Notes: a model not told the origin generated them from the letters alone. DNA of 64,000 bases from Eoetvoesia sp035555955 (GCF_035555955.1 NZ_DATMGA010000011.1:1-64000); one strand, 5' to 3'. Shown: positions 16,933-26,675, numbered from the stretch's first letter. Program-made: numbers and translations.

Positions 16933-18018
16933 ATGTTTTTAAAAAACTGCTGGTACATGGCAGGCTGGGACTACGAACTGATCGACAACAAGTTCCTGTC
17001 CCGCAAGTTGCTGAACGAGCCCATTTTGTTCTTTCGCGGGGCAAGCGGAAAAGTCGTCGCGCTGGAAGACCGCTGCTGTCATCGGGGCGCGCCGCTTTCC
17101 CTGGGCCGGCGCGAAGGCGACAGCGTGCGCTGCATGTACCACGGGCTGAAGTTCGACGCCTCGGGCAAGTGCATAGAGATTCCCGGCCAGGAAATGATAC
17201 CGCCCAAGCTGGGGGTGCGTTCCTACCCCATCGTCGAGCGCGACCACCTTGTCTGGATATGGATGGGCGATCCGGCGCTGGCCGACGAGTCCCAGATCAT
17301 CGACTTCCCCTATTTGAGCGATCCGGCCTGGCGCGGGCAGCCCGATTACATCCACTACGATTCGAACTACCTGCTCATCGTGGACAACCTGAGCGACTTC
17401 GCCCACCTGGCCTGGGTGCACACCCACACGCTGGGCGGCTCGGAGGAATACGCCTACAAGACCAAGCCCGCGTCCGTCGAGCGCCTGGAGCGCGGCTTCC
17501 GGGTGACGCGCTGGCACATGAACAGCGCGCCGCCGCCCTTCCACCGCAAGGTCATCGACAACGACGACAATGTGGATAGGTGGAACGTGGGCCACATGCA
17601 GATCCCGGGAATATTTTTCCTGGAGAGCGGGTTTGCGCCGGCCGGTTCGGGCGCGGAAAGGGGCAACCGGGAAGGCGCGAAGGAATACCGCAACTGCCAG
17701 TTCATCACCCCGGAAACCGAAAGCACGACGCATTTCTTTTTCAGCTACCTGCACAACTTCGAGGTCGACAACTACAACGTCACGCTTTCCCTGCACGACA
17801 GCCTGATCGAAGGCTTCATGGAGGACAAGCACATCATCGAGCGCCAGCAGCGGGTGCTGGACGAAGACCCGCAGTTCAAACTGCTGGCCATCGCCGCCGA
17901 CGGCCCGCTGTCGCACTTCCGCTGGACGCTGGACAAGCTGATTGCGCAGGAGCAGCAGCAACAGCCGGCGCTGCAGGCCCAGCAGGTGCACCGCAAGCCC
18001 TCGGCGGCGGTGGCCTGA
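16933..18018 (+). CDS. Rieske aromatic oxygenase catalytic subunit (paralogue of 56747-57856)
   Basis: 361-residue Rieske oxygenase. Rieske motif CCHRGAPLSLG then CMYH; iron site DNLSDFAHLAWVH. AGGAG ends six bases before the chosen ATG (MFLKN); an ATG two codons upstream abuts the ribosome site and is less likely. The reductase follows 22 bases downstream and a LivK-like binding protein after that. The protein is a close sister of the oxygenase at 56747-57856 (shared MF-KNCWY-AGW start and LGGSEEYA). A VanA-like demethylase or hydroxylase of an aromatic acid; substrate unknown. Confidence 0.85.
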   Translation: MFLKNCWYMAGWDYELIDNKFLSRKLLNEPILFFRGASGKVVALEDRCCHRGAPLSLGRREGDSVRCMYHGLKFDASGKCIEIPGQEMIPPKLGVRSYPIVERDHLVWIWMGDPALADESQIIDFPYLSDPAWRGQPDYIHYDSNYLLIVDNLSDFAHLAWVHTHTLGGSEEYAYKTKPASVERLERGFRVTRWHMNSAPPPFHRKVIDNDDNVDRWNVGHMQIPGIFFLESGFAPAGSGAERGNREGAKEYRNCQFITPETESTTHFFFSYLHNFEVDNYNVTLSLHDSLIEGFMEDKHIIERQQRVLDEDPQFKLLAIAADGPLSHFRWTLDKLIAQEQQQQPALQAQQVHRKPSAAVA

Positions 18019-18040
18019 TGCCGGCGAGGAGAAATTGCTG

Positions 18041-19009
18041 ATGAGTCTTGCGCCAACGGAAAAGCTCACGGTGAAGGTCGCCGGCTATGTGGCGGAGGCC
18101 AAGGATGTCGTGCTGCTAGAGCTGCGGGACGTTCATGATGGCGTCTTGCCGCGTTTCGAGCCGGGGGCGCATATCGAGATGCACCTGCCCAACGGCCTGA
18201 TCCGGCATTATTCGCTGTTGAACGACAGCCGCGAAACCGATCGCTACGTCGTGGCGGTGGGCAGGGCCGCCGATGGGCGCGGAGGCTCGGACTATGTGCA
18301 CCAGAGGCTGGCTCAGGGGGCGCAGTTCCAGATCGGCGCGCCGCGCAACAACTTCCCCCTGGATCCGCAGGCCGAATCCTATTTGTTCATTGCCGGAGGC
18401 ATAGGCATTACCCCCATCATGTCCATGATCCGGTGGTGCTGCGCCAACGGGCGCGCGTGGCGGCTGGTGTATGCCGCGCGCAGCCGGCAGCGCGCGGCCT
18501 TGTACGAGGACATCCGGCTTCTGGGCGGCGCCAACGTGCATTGGCATTTCGACGACGAGCGCGGCGGCCACCTGCAGGCCGGGGATTTCGTGCGCGACCT
18601 GGGCCGGGGCGAACAGATCTACTGTTGCGGGCCGCAGCCCTTGATGCAGGCGGTGCAGGCGGCTTGCGCCGGCCATCACGACGGCATCGCGCATTTCGAG
18701 TGGTTTTCCGCGCCCGACACCGAGGCGCGGCCGGCCGAGTCCGGCGCGTTCGAAATCCAGTTGCGGCGCAGCGGCGTCTCGTTCATGGTGCCGCCCGACA
18801 AAAGCATTCTGGAAGTCCTGGAGGAAAACGGTTTCAGCATTCCCTTTTCGTGCCGCGAGGGAACTTGCCGTACTTGCGAAACCGGTGTTTGTTCGGGCAC
18901 TCCCGAACATTTCGACTACGTTCTGTCCGCCGAGGAACGGGCGGCGGGCAAGTCGATGATGGTGTGCGTTTCCAGAACCAGCGATCCGGTGTTGTGCCTG
19001 GATCTGTAA
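18041..19009 (+). CDS. Ferredoxin reductase of the Rieske oxygenase system
   Basis: 322-residue phthalate-dioxygenase-reductase type protein: RHYSLL flavin motif near residue 55, NAD motif GGIGITPIMSMIRW, and C-terminal [2Fe-2S] site CREGTCRTCETGV with a distant MMVCVSR Cys. The start has GAGGAG nine bases upstream. Partner of the preceding oxygenase; could also serve the oxygenase at 56747-57856, which has no reductase beside it. Confidence 0.87.
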   Translation: MSLAPTEKLTVKVAGYVAEAKDVVLLELRDVHDGVLPRFEPGAHIEMHLPNGLIRHYSLLNDSRETDRYVVAVGRAADGRGGSDYVHQRLAQGAQFQIGAPRNNFPLDPQAESYLFIAGGIGITPIMSMIRWCCANGRAWRLVYAARSRQRAALYEDIRLLGGANVHWHFDDERGGHLQAGDFVRDLGRGEQIYCCGPQPLMQAVQAACAGHHDGIAHFEWFSAPDTEARPAESGAFEIQLRRSGVSFMVPPDKSILEVLEENGFSIPFSCREGTCRTCETGVCSGTPEHFDYVLSAEERAAGKSMMVCVSRTSDPVLCLDL

Positions 19010-19113
19010 GGCCTTGCATGGTAATGGATTCTGTTGTGATGGCGATTCGATGGCGATTGCGCCGAAGCGCCTGAATATTGCATCGTATTTTTATAAATCA
19101 AAAGGAGACTGAT

Positions 19114-20268
19114 TTGAGAAACTTACTACGCTTGAGCGCCGTCCTTGCCGGTGTGTTCGTCTCGACCGCGTTGTACGCCCAAGTGCGCGTAGGCCTGACG
19201 CTGTCCACCACGGGGCCGGCCGCGTCGCTGGGAATACCCGAACAAAATACCGCGGCCCTGCTTCCCAGGGAGATCGGCGGGCAGAAGATCGACTACATCA
19301 TTCTCAACGATGCGTCGGACACCACGGTGGCGGTGAAGAACACGCACAAGCTGATCAACGAAGACAAGGTCGACGCCATCATCGGCTCGACCATCACCAC
19401 CAATTCGCTGGCCATGATCGACACTGTGGGTCCGGCCGGCGTGCCCATGATCAGCGTGGCGGCTTCCAAGCATATTGTTTCGCCCATGGATGCGAACCGC
19501 CATTGGGTTTACAAGACGGTGCAGAACGATTCGTTGCTGACTGAGTCGGCCGTCAGGCACATGGCGGCCCATGGCGTGAAGACCGTGGCGTATATTGGCT
19601 TTTCCGACGGCTATGGCGACAGCTGGCTTCAGGAACTGACCCAGATGGCCGGGAAACATCACATCAAGGTGGTGGCGAACGAGCGCTATGGCCGTACGGA
19701 TTCCTCGGTCACCGGCATCGTGCTCAAGGCCATGGCCACCAAGCCCGACGCCGTCTTCATCGGCGCTTCGGGAACGCCCGGGGCGCTGCCGCAGATGGCG
19801 CTGGTGGAGCGCGGCTACAAGGGCAAGATCTACCAGACGCAGGGCGTTGCCAACCAGGACTTCCTGCGGGTTTGCGGCAAGAGCTGCGAAGGCACCTTCA
19901 TCGCCGTGGGGCCGGCCATGGTTGCCGCTCAGCTGCCCGACAGCCATCCGGCCAAGGCCGTGGCCCTGGACTACATCAAGCATTACGAGGCTAAATACGG
20001 CGCGGGATCGGTGTCGCCGTTCGGCGCGCACGTCTGGGACGCCGGACGCCTGCTTCAACGCGCCATTCCCCTGGCTTTGAAGCAGGGCAAGCCCGGCACC
20101 AAGGAGTTCCGCTCGGCCCTGCGCGACGCGCTGGAGCAGACCAAGGACCTGGCCGTCGCCAATGGCGTGCTCAACATGACTCCGCAGGATCATGCGGGCT
20201 TCGACGCCCGGGCGGTCGCCATGATCCGCATCGAAGGCGGCAAGTGGAAGCTGGTGCCGACCGATTAG
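19114..20268 (+). CDS. LivK-like periplasmic substrate-binding protein (TTG start)
   Basis: 384-residue type I periplasmic binding protein of the branched-chain/aromatic ABC importer class. Signal peptide about residues 1-22 (LLRLSAVLAGVFVSTALYA), then VRVGLTLSTTGPAASLG. The start is a TTG: AAAGGAG lies exactly six bases before it, and no ATG in a better position exists. It follows the oxygenase/reductase pair by about 100 bases and likely captures their substrate. No permease lies nearby; LivMGF at the window start is a candidate. Similar to 53620-54768 throughout. Confidence 0.85.
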   Translation: MRNLLRLSAVLAGVFVSTALYAQVRVGLTLSTTGPAASLGIPEQNTAALLPREIGGQKIDYIILNDASDTTVAVKNTHKLINEDKVDAIIGSTITTNSLAMIDTVGPAGVPMISVAASKHIVSPMDANRHWVYKTVQNDSLLTESAVRHMAAHGVKTVAYIGFSDGYGDSWLQELTQMAGKHHIKVVANERYGRTDSSVTGIVLKAMATKPDAVFIGASGTPGALPQMALVERGYKGKIYQTQGVANQDFLRVCGKSCEGTFIAVGPAMVAAQLPDSHPAKAVALDYIKHYEAKYGAGSVSPFGAHVWDAGRLLQRAIPLALKQGKPGTKEFRSALRDALEQTKDLAVANGVLNMTPQDHAGFDARAVAMIRIEGGKWKLVPTD

Positions 20269-20489
20269 GCCCTGGTTGCGCGGTTCGGGTAATCCATGAT
20301 GTTTCAGGGGGGGGCGCTCGCGCCGACATCGAGCGGCCCCCCGATCGCTGATTATCCCGATTTCCGGCGCCGGGCAATCATGGTATACATCGAGAGCATC
20401 GGGAGCTGCGGCACGGCTCCCGATGTTGGCTTTTCAGGTGGCGTTTGCCGCAGACCGGGCAGCGGCCCGGACTCTCGATCGAGGATGAC

Positions 20490-21449
20490 ATGCCGTCACT
20501 CTATTCAACCTCCCGTTTACGCAACAAGGATCCGTCGTCCTACTGGCAGGACACGATCTCCCGCACCTTCGTGCCCTGCGTCACCACGCTGCCCTCGAAC
20601 TTCCGGGGGGCCGTGTCGGTCAGCGAAGTCGGCGCCATATCCTGCCATCACGTCGCCGCCACCAGGCATCGGGCCAGCCGCTCGGCCGCCGATATCGGTT
20701 CCCACCACAAAGACGTCGTCCTGCTTACGCTGGTGACATCCGGCGTCGAGCGCGTGGTGCAGGATGGCCGCGAAGTCGTCCTGCGCAAGGGGGATTTCGC
20801 CTTCCACGATTCCACCCGCCCTTATTCGCTGTACTTCGACACCGAATTCTCGCAAGTCATCTACCAGATTCCCCGCAGCCTGCTGCGGCAGCGCCTGGGT
20901 TCGTTCGAAAGATACACCGCTGTCAAGCTGTCGTCGGACGAGCAGGTGGGCAAGCTGACTTCGAGCTTCCTGCTGGGCCTTTCCAGGCTCGACAAGCGGG
21001 TCGATCCGCTTATCGGCGAGAGGCTGGTCGACCAGACGGTCGATCTGCTGGCCATGGCCTTCAGCTCGCAGCGCGGGCCCGTGGATGCCAGCAGGTCTTC
21101 GCATCGCGCGGCGCTGCTGTACCGGGCCAAGCTGTTCATCGAGTCGCGTTTGCGCGGAACGGTCGCGTCGGCCGACGTCGCCGAACTGCTGGGCTGCTCT
21201 GCGCGCTACGTCAACGACTTGTTCGCGGACGAAGGCATGTCGGTGGGCAATTACGTATTGCAGCGCCGCCTGGAAAAATGCCGCGACGACCTGGTCGACA
21301 ATACCACGCGCCGGCGGGTCAGCCAGATCGCCTATGGCTGGGGCTTCAACAGCATTGCGCACTTCAGCCGGGCGTTCCGGGCGCGCTACGGCATGAGTCC
21401 CACCGATTATCGCGTACGGCACGGCGTCCCTGCCGCGCCGGCCGACTGA
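20490..21449 (+). CDS. AraC-family transcriptional activator
   Basis: 319-residue regulator: an N-terminal cupin-like sensing domain (residues about 30-190, e.g. LRKGDFAFHDSTRPY) and a C-terminal double helix-turn-helix (ADVAELLGCSARYVNDLF and ISQIAYGWGF-like ISQ region VSQIAYGWGFNS, ending FRARYGMSPTDYR). GAGGATGAC precedes the ATG. It follows the binding protein by 221 bases on the same strand, so it may control the 16933-20268 genes. A weak hairpin-free G-run (eight G at about 20308) lies in the gap. Confidence 0.88.
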   Translation: MPSLYSTSRLRNKDPSSYWQDTISRTFVPCVTTLPSNFRGAVSVSEVGAISCHHVAATRHRASRSAADIGSHHKDVVLLTLVTSGVERVVQDGREVVLRKGDFAFHDSTRPYSLYFDTEFSQVIYQIPRSLLRQRLGSFERYTAVKLSSDEQVGKLTSSFLLGLSRLDKRVDPLIGERLVDQTVDLLAMAFSSQRGPVDASRSSHRAALLYRAKLFIESRLRGTVASADVAELLGCSARYVNDLFADEGMSVGNYVLQRRLEKCRDDLVDNTTRRRVSQIAYGWGFNSIAHFSRAFRARYGMSPTDYRVRHGVPAAPAD

Positions 21450-21580
21450 TTCGGATGCGCCGCCGCGATGGCGGGAATCCCGCCTTGCGGCTCCGCCCGG
21501 CCACAAGGCGTGCGGCACGCGGCCGCTGGCGATACACTGAAGGCCGTGGCGCTGCGTATGGCGCCTGCCGTCCTTGCACC

Positions 21581-22768
21581 ATGAATCCAACCAATACTTC
21601 CCCTCGTGCCGAACGCCGCATTGCGCATCTGGATATGGATGCGTTTTATGCGTCGGTGGAGCTGCTGCGCTATCCGGAATTGCGCGGGCAGCCGGTGGTG
21701 ATCGGGGGGCGTTCGGTGCATCAGCCTGGCGCTGGCGAAGACGGCGTCCGAACGTATGCGCGCCTGCGCGACTACGTGGGACGGGGCGTCGTAACCACCT
21801 CTACCTACGAAGCGCGCGCCCTGGGCGTGTTTTCGGCCATGGGAATGATGAAGGCGGCGCAGTTGGCCCCCGACGCCATCCTGCTGCCCGCGGACTTTAC
21901 CGCCTACCGGCACTATTCACGCCTGTTCAAGGCGGCCGTGGCCGAGCTGGCGCCGCGCATCGAAGACCGCGGCATCGACGAAATCTACATCGACCTGACG
22001 GATCACCCCGAGCCCAGCCTGGAAATCGCGCAGCGCCTCAAGGCGGCGGTGAAGCAGGCGACGGGCGGCCTGATCTGCTCCATTGCCATTTCGCCCAACA
22101 AGCTGCTGTCCAAGATAGGCTCCGAACTGGACAAGCCGGACGGGCTGACGCTGCTGACCATGGACGACCTGCCCTCTCGCATCTGGCCGCTCCCGGTGCG
22201 CAGGATCAACGGCATAGGCCCCAAGGCGGGCGTCAAGCTGCAGGCGTTGGGCATCGAGACCATAGCCCAGCTTGCCGGGGCCGAGCCCGACCTGCTGCAG
22301 GAGCATTTTGGCCTGACCTATGCGCGCTGGCTGCTGCAGGTAGCTCACGGCCAGGACGATCGTTCTGTGGTGACGCATTCCGAGCCCAAGTCGCTGAGCC
22401 GCGAAACCACGTTCGAGCGCGACCTGCACGTGGTGCACGACAGGGCCATGCTGTCGGAGGTCTTTCTGCGCCTGTGCACCCAGGTGGCCGGCGACCTCGA
22501 TCGCAAGGGCTATATGGGACGCACCATTGGCATCAAGCTGCGTTTCGACGATTTCCGCACGGTGACGCGCGACCTGACCCTGCCTGTGCAAACGGCCGAC
22601 GGCAAGGAGATTCATCGCGCGGCGGGCCAATGCCTGAAGCGTGTCGTGCTGGATCACCGCATACGATTGCTGGGGGTGCGGGTAGGCAGTCTTTCCAGGG
22701 CCGATACGCAGCGGCAAGGCAACGGCGGCGGCCGGAGTTTCTCGCAAGGAGAATTGTTTGCGGAATGA
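21581..22768 (+). CDS. dinB: DNA polymerase IV (Y family, translesion)
   Basis: 395-residue Y-family polymerase. Catalytic acidic residues lie in HLDMDAFYASVE near the N-terminus and in RGIDEIYIDLT; the finger/palm text SIAISPNKLLSKIGS and the helix-hairpin-helix RRINGIGPKAG follow. The C-terminus ends QGELFAE, matching the QxxLF beta-clamp-binding motif. Tolerates damaged templates with low fidelity. Stands alone between catabolic blocks; no LexA box was noticed upstream. Confidence 0.93.
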   Translation: MNPTNTSPRAERRIAHLDMDAFYASVELLRYPELRGQPVVIGGRSVHQPGAGEDGVRTYARLRDYVGRGVVTTSTYEARALGVFSAMGMMKAAQLAPDAILLPADFTAYRHYSRLFKAAVAELAPRIEDRGIDEIYIDLTDHPEPSLEIAQRLKAAVKQATGGLICSIAISPNKLLSKIGSELDKPDGLTLLTMDDLPSRIWPLPVRRINGIGPKAGVKLQALGIETIAQLAGAEPDLLQEHFGLTYARWLLQVAHGQDDRSVVTHSEPKSLSRETTFERDLHVVHDRAMLSEVFLRLCTQVAGDLDRKGYMGRTIGIKLRFDDFRTVTRDLTLPVQTADGKEIHRAAGQCLKRVVLDHRIRLLGVRVGSLSRADTQRQGNGGGRSFSQGELFAE

Positions 22769-22841
22769 TGCGATAGTGATGAAGGAAGTTCAGCGAGCGG
22801 CCATCCAGGCGCCATGGTTGTTGCTGCATAAAGGTAAAATG

Positions 22842-22855
22842 CTCTGTATACTGAG
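22842..22855. promoter_or_regulatory. PicR-type operator at the picR promoter (site 1)
   Basis: CTCTGTATACTGAG, one mismatch from a palindrome. It contains TATACT, usable as a -10 element (22847-22852), 39 bases upstream of the picR start. Suggests self-repression. Confidence 0.6.
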
Positions 22856-22893
22856 TATTTCGAACGATTGGAACCTGCGAGGGCGACGGTAAT

Positions 22894-23493
22894 ATGACAG
22901 AGGCACACAAGCGGTTGATGCAGGCAGCGCAGGCCGACGATGCTGCAGCGGCCGAGAGCGCGGCACCCAGATCCACCGCCAGGCATGGTTTTTCCAATAG
23001 CCACGATTCCGCCAAAAACGATACGGCGCTCGAGCCCTTCAGTCAAGGCCTGTGGGCGCGCCCGGGCTTCCTGGTACGCCGCCTGAATCAAATCCACTAC
23101 GCCATGTTCTTCGAAGAGTGCAAGGAAGAGAACGTGACGCCCGTGCAATACGGCATCCTGACCGTGCTGTCCGCCAACCCTTGGCTGGATCAGACGGCCA
23201 TTGGCTACGAGGTGGGCCTGGATCGCACCACGTCCGCCGACGTCATCAAGCGCCTCGAGGAAAAAGGCCTGCTGGAGCGGCGGATCAATCCGCTGGACCG
23301 TCGTTCGCGCCAGGCGGCGATAACGCCGGAGGGGCAGCGCGTCATGGAGCTGCTCAAGCAGGGCATGGCCCGCGCCCAGCAGCGCCTGCTCGACCCCTTG
23401 TCGCTGCGCGACCGCAAAATCTTCATGTCGCTGCTGGTCGAACTGGTCGACGCCAATAATCAATACGGCCGGGCCGTGCTCAAGTCCATCTAG
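22894..23493 (+). CDS. picR: MarR-family regulator of the picolinate cluster
   Basis: 199-residue MarR protein with an unusually long N-terminal tail (about 45 residues, Ala/Asp-rich) before the winged helix domain: LVRRLNQIHYAMFFEE, YGILTVL, TTSADVIKRLEEKGLLERR and a wing at DRRSRQAAIT. Related to NicR/BpsR of nicotinate clusters. It begins the block of pic genes and an operator copy overlaps its own promoter. Expected to repress until a pyridine carboxylate intermediate (6-hydroxypicolinate by analogy) binds. Assignment to picR rests on cluster order and on the TCAG-N4-CT boxes described for PicR of Alcaligenes faecalis. Confidence 0.85.
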   Translation: MTEAHKRLMQAAQADDAAAAESAAPRSTARHGFSNSHDSAKNDTALEPFSQGLWARPGFLVRRLNQIHYAMFFEECKEENVTPVQYGILTVLSANPWLDQTAIGYEVGLDRTTSADVIKRLEEKGLLERRINPLDRRSRQAAITPEGQRVMELLKQGMARAQQRLLDPLSLRDRKIFMSLLVELVDANNQYGRAVLKSI

Positions 23494-23542
23494 ACGCCTG
23501 TTTTCGGTTTCCTTTTAAGGGTTTGCCCGATATGGCAAACCA

Positions 23543-23574
23543 TGGAAATTCAAATAAATTGTCAGTATACTGAC
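23543..23574 (+). promoter_or_regulatory. picC promoter with overlapping perfect operator (site 2)
   Basis: GTCAGTATACTGAC (23561-23574) is a perfect 14-bp palindrome. Inside it TATACT (23566-23571) can serve as -10, with TGGAAA (23543-23548) as -35 at 17 bases spacing. A bound regulator would cover the -10 element. The leader to picC would be about 200 bases. Confidence 0.65.
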
Positions 23575-23704
23575 TTAATCCGCATCCACATCCGCTAATG
23601 CCGCGGCACGGGAAGTCCTGGGTCTGCATGCCGGAATTCATGTGTACCGCGGCCAAGGCAGGTATTTCTCATTTTTCCGGCGAGGGAAAATCGCCGCCAT
23701 TATT

Positions 23705-23718
23705 GTTAGTGTACTGAG
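23705..23718. promoter_or_regulatory. Second operator in the picC leader (site 3)
   Basis: GTTAGTGTACTGAG; on the minus strand it reads TCAGTACACTAA, fitting TCAG-N4-CTNN. Lies 66 bases before picC and about 140 bases from site 2, so looping or a roadblock is possible. Nothing else coding is seen in the 290-base gap 23494-23783. Confidence 0.55.
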
Positions 23719-23783
23719 AAAAATTTGCCATTCCGTAATGGCTGCAAAGCGATGCGGCTGTCAGTGATACGAGGAGATTTGTA

Positions 23784-24746
23784 GTGAGTCGAATACGAAA
23801 GATTGCGTTTGAGGAACATTTTTCGGCAGTGGGGTTCGAGGCGTACTCCAAGGCCTTCGTCGGGCAGATCGATCCGGCGGCCGCCGCCCAGCTCAATGCG
23901 CGCCTGGCCGACTTCGACGCAATGCGCCTGCAGGACATGGATCAGGCGGGCATCGACTATGTCATTCTTTCCCAGACCGGACCGGGTGTGCAGGTCGAGC
24001 CCGACACGGCCGTGGCCATTGCCCGGGCCCGCGAAAACAACGATTTTCTGGCGGCCAAGGTGGCGGGCAATCCAAGCCGGTTCGGCGGTTTCGCCAGCCT
24101 GCCCATGCAGGATCCCAAGGCGGCGGCCGACGAGCTGGAGCGCACCGTCAAGGAGCTGGGCTTCAAGGGGGCGCTGGTCAACGGCCATACCAACGGCGTC
24201 TATTACGACGGGGCGGCCTATGATCCGTTCTGGGAGCGCATGCAGGCGCTGGACGTGCCGCTTTACCTGCATCCCTTCGACGCCTATGGCGCCACCTATG
24301 CCTATTCGGGACACCCGGAAATAGCGGGCGCCACCTGGGGCTGGGGGGTGGAAACCGCAACCCACGCGCTGCGCCTGCTGTTCGGCGGCGTGTTCGACCG
24401 CTACCCGCGCCTGAAGATAATACTTGGGCACATGGGCGAAGGCCTGCCTTTCCAGCGCTGGCGCTTCGATAGCCGCTTTGCCGTCTATCCGAATGGCGTT
24501 ACGCTGGAACGCGCGCCGTCCGAGTACATCGGCACGAACATCGTCATCACCACCTCGGGCGTGTGTTCCCCCGGGGCCTTGATGGGCGCGATTGCCGAAA
24601 TGGGGCCCGAGGCGGTGATGTTCTCGGTGGACTACCCCTATGAGTCCAGTTCGATAGCGGCGGATTTCATCGAGCAGGCGCCCATGGACGACGCCACGCG
24701 GCACCTGGTCTGCCATGGCAATGCGGAACGTCTGTTCAAGCTTTAA
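23784..24746 (+). CDS. picC: 3,6-dihydroxypicolinate decarboxylase, amidohydrolase-2 family
   Basis: 320-residue TIM-barrel protein of the ACMSD/gamma-resorcylate decarboxylase family. Metal and catalytic residues: Glu10-Glu11-His12 (FEEHF), His163 (YLHPF), His216 (GHMGEG) and Asp283 (SVDYPYE). The start is GTG, with GAGGAG seven bases upstream. It removes CO2 from 3,6-dihydroxypicolinate to give 2,5-dihydroxypyridine, without oxidation. First gene of picC-picE-picD-picF, whose order matches the A. faecalis cluster. A resorcylate-type decarboxylase would be the alternative, but no resorcinol genes are present. Confidence 0.87.
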   Translation: MSRIRKIAFEEHFSAVGFEAYSKAFVGQIDPAAAAQLNARLADFDAMRLQDMDQAGIDYVILSQTGPGVQVEPDTAVAIARARENNDFLAAKVAGNPSRFGGFASLPMQDPKAAADELERTVKELGFKGALVNGHTNGVYYDGAAYDPFWERMQALDVPLYLHPFDAYGATYAYSGHPEIAGATWGWGVETATHALRLLFGGVFDRYPRLKIILGHMGEGLPFQRWRFDSRFAVYPNGVTLERAPSEYIGTNIVITTSGVCSPGALMGAIAEMGPEAVMFSVDYPYESSSIAADFIEQAPMDDATRHLVCHGNAERLFKL

Positions 24747-24761
24747 TCGGGGAAACCAAGC

Positions 24762-25583
24762 ATGAGTACATATCTATACGGCGCGAACGTTCACGCCAAC
24801 GGCATCCGGCAGCATTACCTGCGCTACGGCGGAGCGGAAGGCGCACGCGCCCGGCGCGACGCCGTCATCATCGTGCCGGGTATCACCAGCCCGGCGATAA
24901 CCTGGGGGTTCGTCGGTGAGCGCTTCGGGCAGCAGTTCGACACCTATGTGCTGGACATACGCGGACGCGGCCTGTCCGAGGCGTCGGACACGCTGGACTA
25001 CAGCCTGGACGCGCAGGCAGCCGACGTCGTCGGCTTTGCCAAGGCGCTGGGCCTGTCCCGATACAGCATCGTCGGCCATTCCATGGGCGCCCGCATCGCC
25101 ATCCGGGCGGCCCGTTCGGCGCCGGCGGGGCTGACCCGGCTGGGGCTGGTCGATCCCCCGGTATCCGGGCCGGGGCGGCGCGCCTACCCCTCCAAACTGC
25201 CGTGGTACGTGGATTCCATGGCGCTGGCGCGCAAAGGCTGCGACCTCGAGGCCATGCGGGCGTTCTGTCCAAGCTGGACCGACGAGCAACTGGCCTTGCG
25301 GGCCGAGTGGCTGCACACATGCGATGAACGCGCCATTTTGACGAGCTTCGAAGGCTTCCACACCGACGACATCCACGCCGACCTGCCGCATATCAAGGTA
25401 CCTGCGCTGCTCATGGCGGCCGAGCGCGGCGACGTCATCCTGGAAGACGATGTCGCCGAAATACGCCGCCTGCTGCCTGGCGTGGAGACCATTCGCGTGC
25501 CGGCCGCGGGGCACATGATTCCGTGGGACAACGAAGAGGGCTTCTACCAGGCGTTCGGCAATTTCCTGGGCGCCGCGCTCTGA
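24762..25583 (+). CDS. picE: N-formylmaleamate deformylase, alpha/beta hydrolase
   Basis: 273-residue alpha/beta hydrolase. Nucleophile Ser107 in GHSMGA, acid Asp131 in LVDPP and base His251 in AAGHM match the catalytic triad I recall for NicD (Ser101, Asp125, His245) with a constant offset of six. It removes formate from N-formylmaleamate to give maleamate. Lies 15 bases after picC and 48 before picD, between the enzymes making its precursor and using its product. Confidence 0.88.
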   Translation: MSTYLYGANVHANGIRQHYLRYGGAEGARARRDAVIIVPGITSPAITWGFVGERFGQQFDTYVLDIRGRGLSEASDTLDYSLDAQAADVVGFAKALGLSRYSIVGHSMGARIAIRAARSAPAGLTRLGLVDPPVSGPGRRAYPSKLPWYVDSMALARKGCDLEAMRAFCPSWTDEQLALRAEWLHTCDERAILTSFEGFHTDDIHADLPHIKVPALLMAAERGDVILEDDVAEIRRLLPGVETIRVPAAGHMIPWDNEEGFYQAFGNFLGAAL

Positions 25584-25631
25584 TTCTGATTCCGGCGGCC
25601 GGAGGCCGCCCGCAAATAGGGGGAGAACATC

Positions 25632-26675
25632 ATGCCTGTCAGCGATTACCAACTTGTCGAGGCCTGGAAGCAGGTCTTGAAGCTTTCCAATCTGGAAGCC
25701 GGCCAAAGCGTCACGATACTGACCAGTTCGGCCACGCATCCGCAAACCCTGTCGGCGGCCATGATCGCCACGCAGTCCCTGGGAGCGGTGGTCAACCGCC
25801 TGGACCTGCCGCCGGTCAACGCCGAAAAGGCATTGAGCCGCGATCCGCTGGCCTATCTGGGGACCACGCCGCTTACCGGCAATCGTCCCGCCATCGCGGC
25901 CCTTAAAGAAAGCGACCTGGTGCTGGATCTCATGACGCTGCTGTTCTCGCCGGAGCAGCACGAGATCCTGAAGTCCGGCACCAAGATCCTGCTGGCGGTC
26001 GAGCCGCCCGAGATCCTGGTGCGCACCGTGCCGACCGAGGCGGACCGCGCCCGCGTGAAAGCGGCGGCGGCGCGCATCGGCGCGGCCAAGGAAATGAGCG
26101 TCGTTTCCGAGGCCGGCACCGATCTGCGCTGCCCCTTGGGGCAGTTCCCGGTGATCAGCGAATACGGCTTCGTCGACGAGCCCGGCCGCTGGGACCACTG
26201 GCCCAGCGGTTTTGCCTTGACCTTCCCCGACGAGGGCGGAGCGAACGGGCGCATCGTGATCGACGTGGGCGATATCTTGCTGCCGCAGAAGTCCTACACC
26301 ACCAGCCGCATCGCGCTGACGGTGGAAAACGGCTATGCCACCCGGATCGAAGGCGGCGTGGACGCCGCGCTGCTGCGCGACTACATGGCGTCGTTCAACG
26401 ACCCCGAAGGCTATGCGATTTCCCACATAGGCTGGGGCCTGCAGCCGCGCTGCCATTGGTCCGCGTTGTCGCTGTACGACCGCGAGCAGACCATAGGCAT
26501 GGACGCCCGGGCCTTCGAGGGCAACTTCCTGTTTTCCCTGGGGCCCAACAACGAGGCCGGCGGCAGCCGGACCACCGCCTGCCATATCGACATTCCGCTG
26601 CGCAACTGCACGGTGCGGCTGGATGGCGAAGACATGGTGCGCAACGGCAAGGTGCTCGACGGCGGTGTGAAATGA
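25632..26675 (+). CDS. picD: 2,5-dihydroxypyridine 5,6-dioxygenase
   Basis: 347-residue iron dioxygenase of the NicX family, related to M29 aminopeptidases rather than classical extradiol enzymes. The ligands His265 (ISHIGW), His318 and Asp320 (CHIDIP) fall at exactly the numbers I recall for P. putida NicX. It opens 2,5-dihydroxypyridine to N-formylmaleamate. GGGGGAGAAC precedes the ATG. The stop overlaps picF (ATGA). Confidence 0.92.
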   Translation: MPVSDYQLVEAWKQVLKLSNLEAGQSVTILTSSATHPQTLSAAMIATQSLGAVVNRLDLPPVNAEKALSRDPLAYLGTTPLTGNRPAIAALKESDLVLDLMTLLFSPEQHEILKSGTKILLAVEPPEILVRTVPTEADRARVKAAAARIGAAKEMSVVSEAGTDLRCPLGQFPVISEYGFVDEPGRWDHWPSGFALTFPDEGGANGRIVIDVGDILLPQKSYTTSRIALTVENGYATRIEGGVDAALLRDYMASFNDPEGYAISHIGWGLQPRCHWSALSLYDREQTIGMDARAFEGNFLFSLGPNNEAGGSRTTACHIDIPLRNCTVRLDGEDMVRNGKVLDGGVK